Of a DNA stretch of 20,217 bases, positions 17,241-20,217 are shown one piece after another (positions within the stretch are counted from its first letter, which is position 1; each line of letters starts with the position of its first letter). The notes below the pieces were generated by a model. It ran no database searches. It was not told the DNA's origin and was given only the letters and a program-made list of their open reading frames with translations. The position numbers and the translations under genes were made by a program. Source of the DNA: Pleurocapsa sp. MO_226.B13 (lineage in GTDB: Bacteria > Cyanobacteriota > Cyanobacteriia > Cyanobacteriales > Xenococcaceae); contig JASJEI010000307.1 in NCBI GenBank assembly GCA_030064795.1, forward strand, positions 1-20,217. The letters run 5' to 3'.

Positions 17241-17728
17241 TTTACAAAACGTGAGCGATCGTTGCCCACCATTTTCAGGGGTGGGATGATAGCGAACGGG
17301 ATAACTTAACATTTTAGACATCAAATCTTTATCTAGTAAAGTTTTCAGGCGTTGTATAATACCACGACAGCTAACAATTATGGTGAAAAACCCAACGAAG
17401 CTGATGAACCACGACAACTAAAGATATAGGGTTGAGACAAGAAGTGTAGCCTAAAAGCCTTGGTCTCGTAAAATCTGCGGAATGCAGTGGCGGAAGCTCT
17501 CGGATTTTAAATCCGAGAGACGCGCCACTTTAAGGTTGGAAGATCCAAGTAAGCGCAATATATGTGGTAATTTGTAACAGCATATTTGAGCGTGTAGCTG
17601 GTCTTTGACTGCCAGCACGTCTCTAGAAATAGAGCGTGACAGCTAGTCTTTCGGTATGTGTCGTGGCAATAATTGGGATGCACAACCAGGGTTAGAATCC
17701 AACGTCATTTATGCGTTGGAGAAGTCAA
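17241..17728 (+). mobile_element. 488-bp insertion in vapC, carrying a HEARO-like RNA
   Basis: Limits are set by the vapC frame: ATGGTT before and TTGTTCC after can be joined as ATGGTTTGTTCC, with 1-3 bases of ambiguity on each side. There is no terminal inverted repeat. The last 295 bp (17434-17728) form the structured RNA listed separately, ending GTTGGAGAAGTCAA. The first ~190 bp are of unknown origin; they hold an inverted repeat CCCACC (17265-17270)/GGTGGG (17280-17285) and two near-identical 14-mers ACCACGAC(A)GCTAA-type at 17361-17374 and 17408-17421. No transposase or IscB gene is present, so it would be non-autonomous. Confidence 0.6.
17434..17728 (+). ncRNA. Candidate HEARO (IscB-type omega) RNA without an IscB gene
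   Basis: Consecutive stems are visible: GAGAC 17434-17438 with GTCTC 17463-17467; AGTGGCG 17486-17492 with CGCCACT 17523-17529, enclosing CTCTCGGATTT 17497-17507 with AAATCCGAGAG 17509-17519; ATATG 17560-17564 with CATAT 17581-17585; GCTGG 17597-17601 with CCAGC 17612-17616; CTCTA 17621-17625, GAAA loop, TAGAG 17630-17634; GACA 17638-17641 with TGTC 17659-17662; CCAACG 17699-17704 with CGTTGG 17714-17719. Linkers GGTTGGAAGATCC, AAGTAAGCGC and GGGTTAGAATCC, and the end GGAGAAGTCAA, match my recollection of HEARO RNAs, the guide RNAs of IscB nucleases. Family assignment is from memory and needs a covariance search. Confidence 0.55.
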
Positions 17729-17843
17729 TTGTTCCATTGTTAAATCTGAACTTGCTTATGGTGCGTTTAAAAGTCGTAATCGCGATCGCACTTATAAAAA
17801 ACAGCAAGAATTCCTTGATCTTTTTGTATCTTTACCCTTTGAC

Positions 17844-18033
17844 CAAACAATTTGGGATTTTGGATTGGCGAAGAGGGATTAAAACAAGCCTCGTCCTGAA
17901 GGACGAGGATAATCCAAAATCTAAAAATCTCTTGAATCATTAATCTTGAATCATTCAATCCAAAATCAGCAAGCGGATTCTTTTAAGAAGAGGACAATCC
18001 AAAATCCAAAATCTAAAAATCCAAAATCGAGTT
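17844..18033. repeat. Dispersed-repeat block inserted in vapC
   Basis: About 190 bp made of AATCCAAAATCTAAAAATC-type units (near 17911-17930 and 17996-18028), a doubled CTTGAATCATT (17932-17951) and an opening GGGATTTTGGATTGG. Such heptamer-like AATCCAAA repeats are common between cyanobacterial genes. No coding sequence. Confidence 0.65.
17889..17908. repeat. Perfect hairpin resembling an IS200/IS605 end
   Basis: CCTCGTCC (17889-17896), loop TGAA, GGACGAGG (17901-17908), followed by ATAAT. Hairpins of this type close the ends of cyanobacterial IS200/IS605 elements, so this may be a trace of one. The match is by recollection. Confidence 0.45.
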
Positions 18034-18077
18034 GACGATGCTGCTGCATTGGTATTCGGTAGGTTAAATGCTGCACC

Positions 18078-18263
18078 TTACTGACATTCTTTCTTAGAAG
18101 AATCAGATTTTTGGTTTAACATTACAGGTCTTAATACCCATAGGAGAATCGCGATCGCTAAAATGATTGCTGTAGGACTATCTCCATGTTCTACGATCGG
18201 AGTTGGATCGATAGTTATAGGAGATAAGTCTGGTTGAGTAGTTATTATTTGTGGTTGAGTCAT
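18078..18263 (-). CDS. 61-aa single-pass membrane peptide
   Basis: Start ATG at 18263 (MTQPQIITTQPDLSPITIDP). A proline/threonine-rich N-terminus of about 30 residues is followed by one membrane segment (TAIILAIAILLWVLRPVML) and a short charged tail rich in Lys and Ser. The hydrophobic block and the EHGDSPTAII lead-in resemble small conserved cyanobacterial membrane proteins, recalled but not verified. It is divergent from the HTH-NB-ARC gene and shares the 172-bp region holding the GGTTGAG repeats. Its 3' end overlaps the dead vapC tail by a few bases. Function unknown. Confidence 0.6.
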   Translation of the reverse strand: MTQPQIITTQPDLSPITIDPTPIVEHGDSPTAIILAIAILLWVLRPVMLNQKSDSSKKECQ

Positions 18264-18310
18264 TAATTTTTATCCTTAACGAATCTATAATCTCATTCTC
18301 TCTGGGCATG

Positions 18311-18383
18311 GGTTGAGTTCTAGGTTGAGCAAATAGGTAAGTTATTGAGCAAATAGGCGAGTTTTGGTTGAGATAAGGTTGAG
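18311..18383 (+). promoter_or_regulatory. Repeat array upstream of the NB-ARC gene (candidate operator)
   Basis: GGTTGAG occurs at 18311, 18323, 18366 and 18377. In between, a 20-bp unit beginning TTGAGCAAATAGG is repeated head to tail at 18325-18344 and 18345-18364 with 17 of 20 positions equal. The array ends about 50 bp before the ATG at 18436. Such closely spaced direct repeats suggest cooperative binding, plausibly by the HTH domain encoded just downstream; that is inference. Confidence 0.55.
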
Positions 18384-18435
18384 AAAAGAAATTGCTAGGA
18401 TAGAGCTACATAAATTTACTGATATCTAAGTAATT

Positions 18436-19893
18436 ATGGCGCGATCGCTCAAAGTTTCTCCTCAATACATTACTCAAGTAAAATCAGCAGTTAAAAGCAA
18501 TGGTTTTCCTAGTCAGAAAGCCTTAGCTACAGAATTGGGTTTAAGTCCGTCTACTGTCAAAAAATTTCTCAATGGTAAACCTGTTGATTTTCTTAATTTC
18601 GTGGAAATTGCGGAGAAATTAGGATTAAATTGGCAAGAAATATCTCAAATAAACGAAACTAACCAGCAAATTACTATTCCTGATAACTTTTTTGCTTACG
18701 ATTCTTCTTGGGTAGGTAGAGATAAATTAATAACTGAACTAAGTCAAAGTTTGCATAACTCTTGTCGTTTCTTGCTGATTCTAGGTTTAACAGGAATCGG
18801 TAAAACAGCTTTAGCTGAAAAATTAGCCATAGAATTACGAGATTTAATTCAGGGTGATTGGGATAATAAATTACTAAGGGCAAATTTTGACTATGGCGAG
18901 AAAGCTACCGACTTTGCTAATGTTGCTGCCAGATGGTTAGAGGGTTTAGGAGAACAACTTTCACCAGCAGATAAAAAGCCAGAATTACTCTCAAATCGAT
19001 TAGTCAACCGCTTACAAGATAATCGGTTTCTCGTACTGATTGATTCAATGGAAAAGCTATTGAAAGAAAATGAAGATGGTGGCTGGGGAGATTTTACGGA
19101 TGAATACTGGGAAAAATTCTTTCTCAAATTACTATCAGCCGAATCTTGTCAAAGTCGTTTAATTGTCACTTCCCAAGACTTACCTGTTAGCTTACACAGC
19201 AAAGCTTCCCGTTACAACAATTTTTATCAACGTCATATCCTCTATGGTTTAGACGAATCCGAACAAGAAGCACTATTTGAAATAGAAGGATTAGATATTA
19301 CCCAAGAATCTGAAGATAGACCGATTTTATTACGACTGGGAAAAGCTTATAAAGGTCATCCTTTAGTCTTGCGAGTAATTATTGGGGAAATTAACGGCGA
19401 TCCTTTTGATGGAAATGTGCAAGCATACTGGAATGATGTTAATAGCAAAATAGAAGAAGTAGAAAAGGATTTAGCTGAAGCTGAAGCAGGAAAAACGGAA
19501 GGATATGATGAATGGGAGTTACATAAACTTACTCGTCAAGTTAGAAACAACGTGAATAAAGCACGTTTAGAAGCTGTATTTAATCGCCTGGAAACTCAAG
19601 TACCTGATGCTCATAGTTTAATTTGTGCTGCTTCAGTTTATCGCATTCCCGTACAATAAGAAGGTTGGTTGATGCAGTTAGCAGCTTTAGTAAGGCGTGT
19701 AGAAAAACAAGTTTGTAGTCAAGAAAGACAAGAACAAGCTTTAGAAGAATTATTAAATCGTTTTCTAGCTGAAGAATCAGTTAATCACAATAATAAGCGA
19801 GTTTTAGGACAACATAATTTAGTTCGCAGTGTTGCTTTAGAAAGTCATAGAAATTTAATCCAAAGGTTACAAGCAGAGGTTCAGTCAGCATGA
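18436..19893 (+). pseudogene. HTH plus NB-ARC STAND ATPase with an in-frame stop
   Basis: The N-terminus carries an HTH (about residues 24-62: SQKALATELGLSPSTVKKFL, then DFLNFVEIAEKLGL). Next is the NB-ARC entry VGRDKLI (93-99), Walker A GLTGIGKTALAE (117-128), Walker B FLVLIDSMEKLL, the sensor-1 stretch RLIVTSQDLPVS and the GHPLVLRVI (GxP) motif. A TAA at 19657-19659 follows RIPVQ, and the same frame continues at once with EGWLMQLAALVRRVEKQVCS and VNHNNKRVLGQHNLVRSVAL, the usual winged-helix end of these proteins, to a stop at 19893. So a single substitution stop separates 407 aa from the last 77. No TPR or WD40 sensor region follows, so the 3' part may also be lost. STAND proteins act as ATP-driven switches, often in defence. 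Confidence 0.8.
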
Positions 19894-20020
19894 TAAGTTA
19901 CTTTTAAATTCTTTTGGTATATTACTCAGAATATTTAAAAAAATAACAAAATTTTGGTTCTTAACTAAAAAAAACCTTATAAAGCAGTTGAATCTTCAGA
20001 GGCAAATAAAGTATTACTAA

Positions 20021-20137
20021 GGGAGTGAGATTCTGATTCGGGAATATCTAAAATCAGATGTCAGGTTGATTCGAGAAACATACCTCAAAAAGCCATTTCC
20101 CAAAGGTAATGTTGCAATTAAACCTCGTCCACATTGA
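20021..20137 (+). pseudogene. Possible C-terminal gene fragment
   Basis: Between a TAA (20018-20020) and a TGA (20135-20137) the frame reads GSEILIREYLKSDVRLIRE then TYLKKPFPKGNVAIKPRPH. The composition looks protein-like but no start codon or family is recognised. It may be the tail of a decayed gene; chance cannot be excluded. Confidence 0.25.
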
Positions 20138-20178
20138 AAACAGGAGTTTTAACGAAAACAAAATAGTGTTTAATGAAA

Positions 20179-20217
20179 ACTTGCTACTTGCTACTTGCTA
20201 CTTGCTACTTGCTACTT
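20179..20217. repeat. Heptanucleotide tandem repeat (STRR), ACTTGCT units
   Basis: Five full exact ACTTGCT copies and a partial sixth run to the window edge, so the true length is unknown. Short tandemly repeated heptamers of this kind are characteristic of many cyanobacterial genomes. Confidence 0.9.

Larger units (their letters stand above)
17142..18084 (+). pseudogene. VapC PIN-domain toxin, split into three pieces
   Basis: Piece 1 (GTG 17142 to about 17240) reads MTYLLDTNVWARYLNGRSPE then IRKKFREIDLTMV, with the PIN catalytic Asp6 and Asn8. Piece 2 (about 17729-17843) reads CSIVKSELAYGAFKSRNRD, then KKQQEFLDLFVSLPFD, the normal middle of VapC with its conserved Glu. Piece 3 (18034-18084) reads DDAAALVFGRLNAAPY and stops. 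Joining 1 to 2 gives DLTMVCSIVKSEL with no gap; 2 to 3 gives LPFDDAAALVFGRL. The inserts are the RNA-bearing block (17241-17728) and a repeat block (17844-18033). The protein also lacks the usual C-terminal third. It cannot encode a working ribonuclease. Confidence 0.8.
19894..20217. other. Downstream intergenic region
   Basis: About 320 bp with no complete gene. It is AT-rich to 19980, then holds a coding-like fragment (20021-20137) and ends in the heptamer array. A second short reading stretch (AVESSEANKVLLRE, about 19985-20026, another frame) may belong to the same lost gene. Confidence 0.45.

Noticed and set aside
17434..17728. Group II intron or riboswitch as the source of the stems
   Set aside because: I see no domain V hairpin, no reverse transcriptase and no intron-type ends, and the sequence fits HEARO better than any riboswitch I know.
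20179..20217. Possible CRISPR array from regularly spaced repeats
   Set aside because: The units are 7 bp, contiguous, with no spacers; this is a heptanucleotide tandem repeat.

Overview
The window looks like a stretch of a moderately AT-rich cyanobacterial chromosome. The HIP1 octamer GCGATCGC recurs throughout (for example 1153-1160). Other cyanobacterial signs are heptanucleotide tandem repeats, FHA-type (TpsA) exoprotein remnants, IS605-type TnpB elements, an HTH plus NB-ARC ATPase and a DUF1501/DUF1800 gene pair. The genus cannot be fixed from the sequence. Many genes are broken by insertions, frameshifts or single stop codons, so this is a decaying accessory region around a few intact housekeeping-type genes.

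Layout. 1-196 is a MITE-like element with 11-bp inverted ends. 321-1166 (minus) is an alpha/beta hydrolase whose 5' part is missing. 1205-4359 (minus) is a TpsA/FHA exoprotein pseudogene, interrupted by a 1455-bp tnpB element (2675-4129). That tnpB is itself interrupted by a perfect 49-nt palindrome (3567-3615). 4685-5737 is intact bioB, followed by a small PD-(D/E)XK-like nuclease and a large beta-helix/RTX surface protein, all on the minus strand. 8548-10807 (plus) is a two-gene cassette: a 64-aa protein and a zinc-hook, DndD/Rad50-like ATPase split by a frameshift. A DEP-domain protein follows. 11736-14523 (minus) is a DUF1800 then DUF1501 (Tat signal) secreted pair, divergent from an FAD monooxygenase (14646-15848).

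15.88-19.9 kb is a toxin-antitoxin and defence-like island. It has a YefM/YoeB pair with a recognisable TGTACA operator, then a 161-aa protein that appears to end in an antitoxin tail and overlaps a PIN (vapC) toxin gene by 4 nt. That vapC is cut into three pieces. The first interruption carries a multi-stem RNA that I read as a HEARO (IscB-type omega RNA) without an IscB gene. The second is a block of dispersed repeats with an IS200-like hairpin. Beyond lies a 61-aa membrane peptide, divergent from an HTH-NB-ARC STAND ATPase with an in-frame stop. The ATPase promoter region carries a 20-bp tandem repeat and several GGTTGAG copies. The window ends in a heptanucleotide repeat array.

The most interesting points are two RNA-guided transposon remnants (TnpB and a HEARO-like RNA), each inside a host gene whose reading frame can be rebuilt by removing the insert; the orphan small-protein/zinc-hook ATPase pair; and the repeat array in front of the STAND ATPase.
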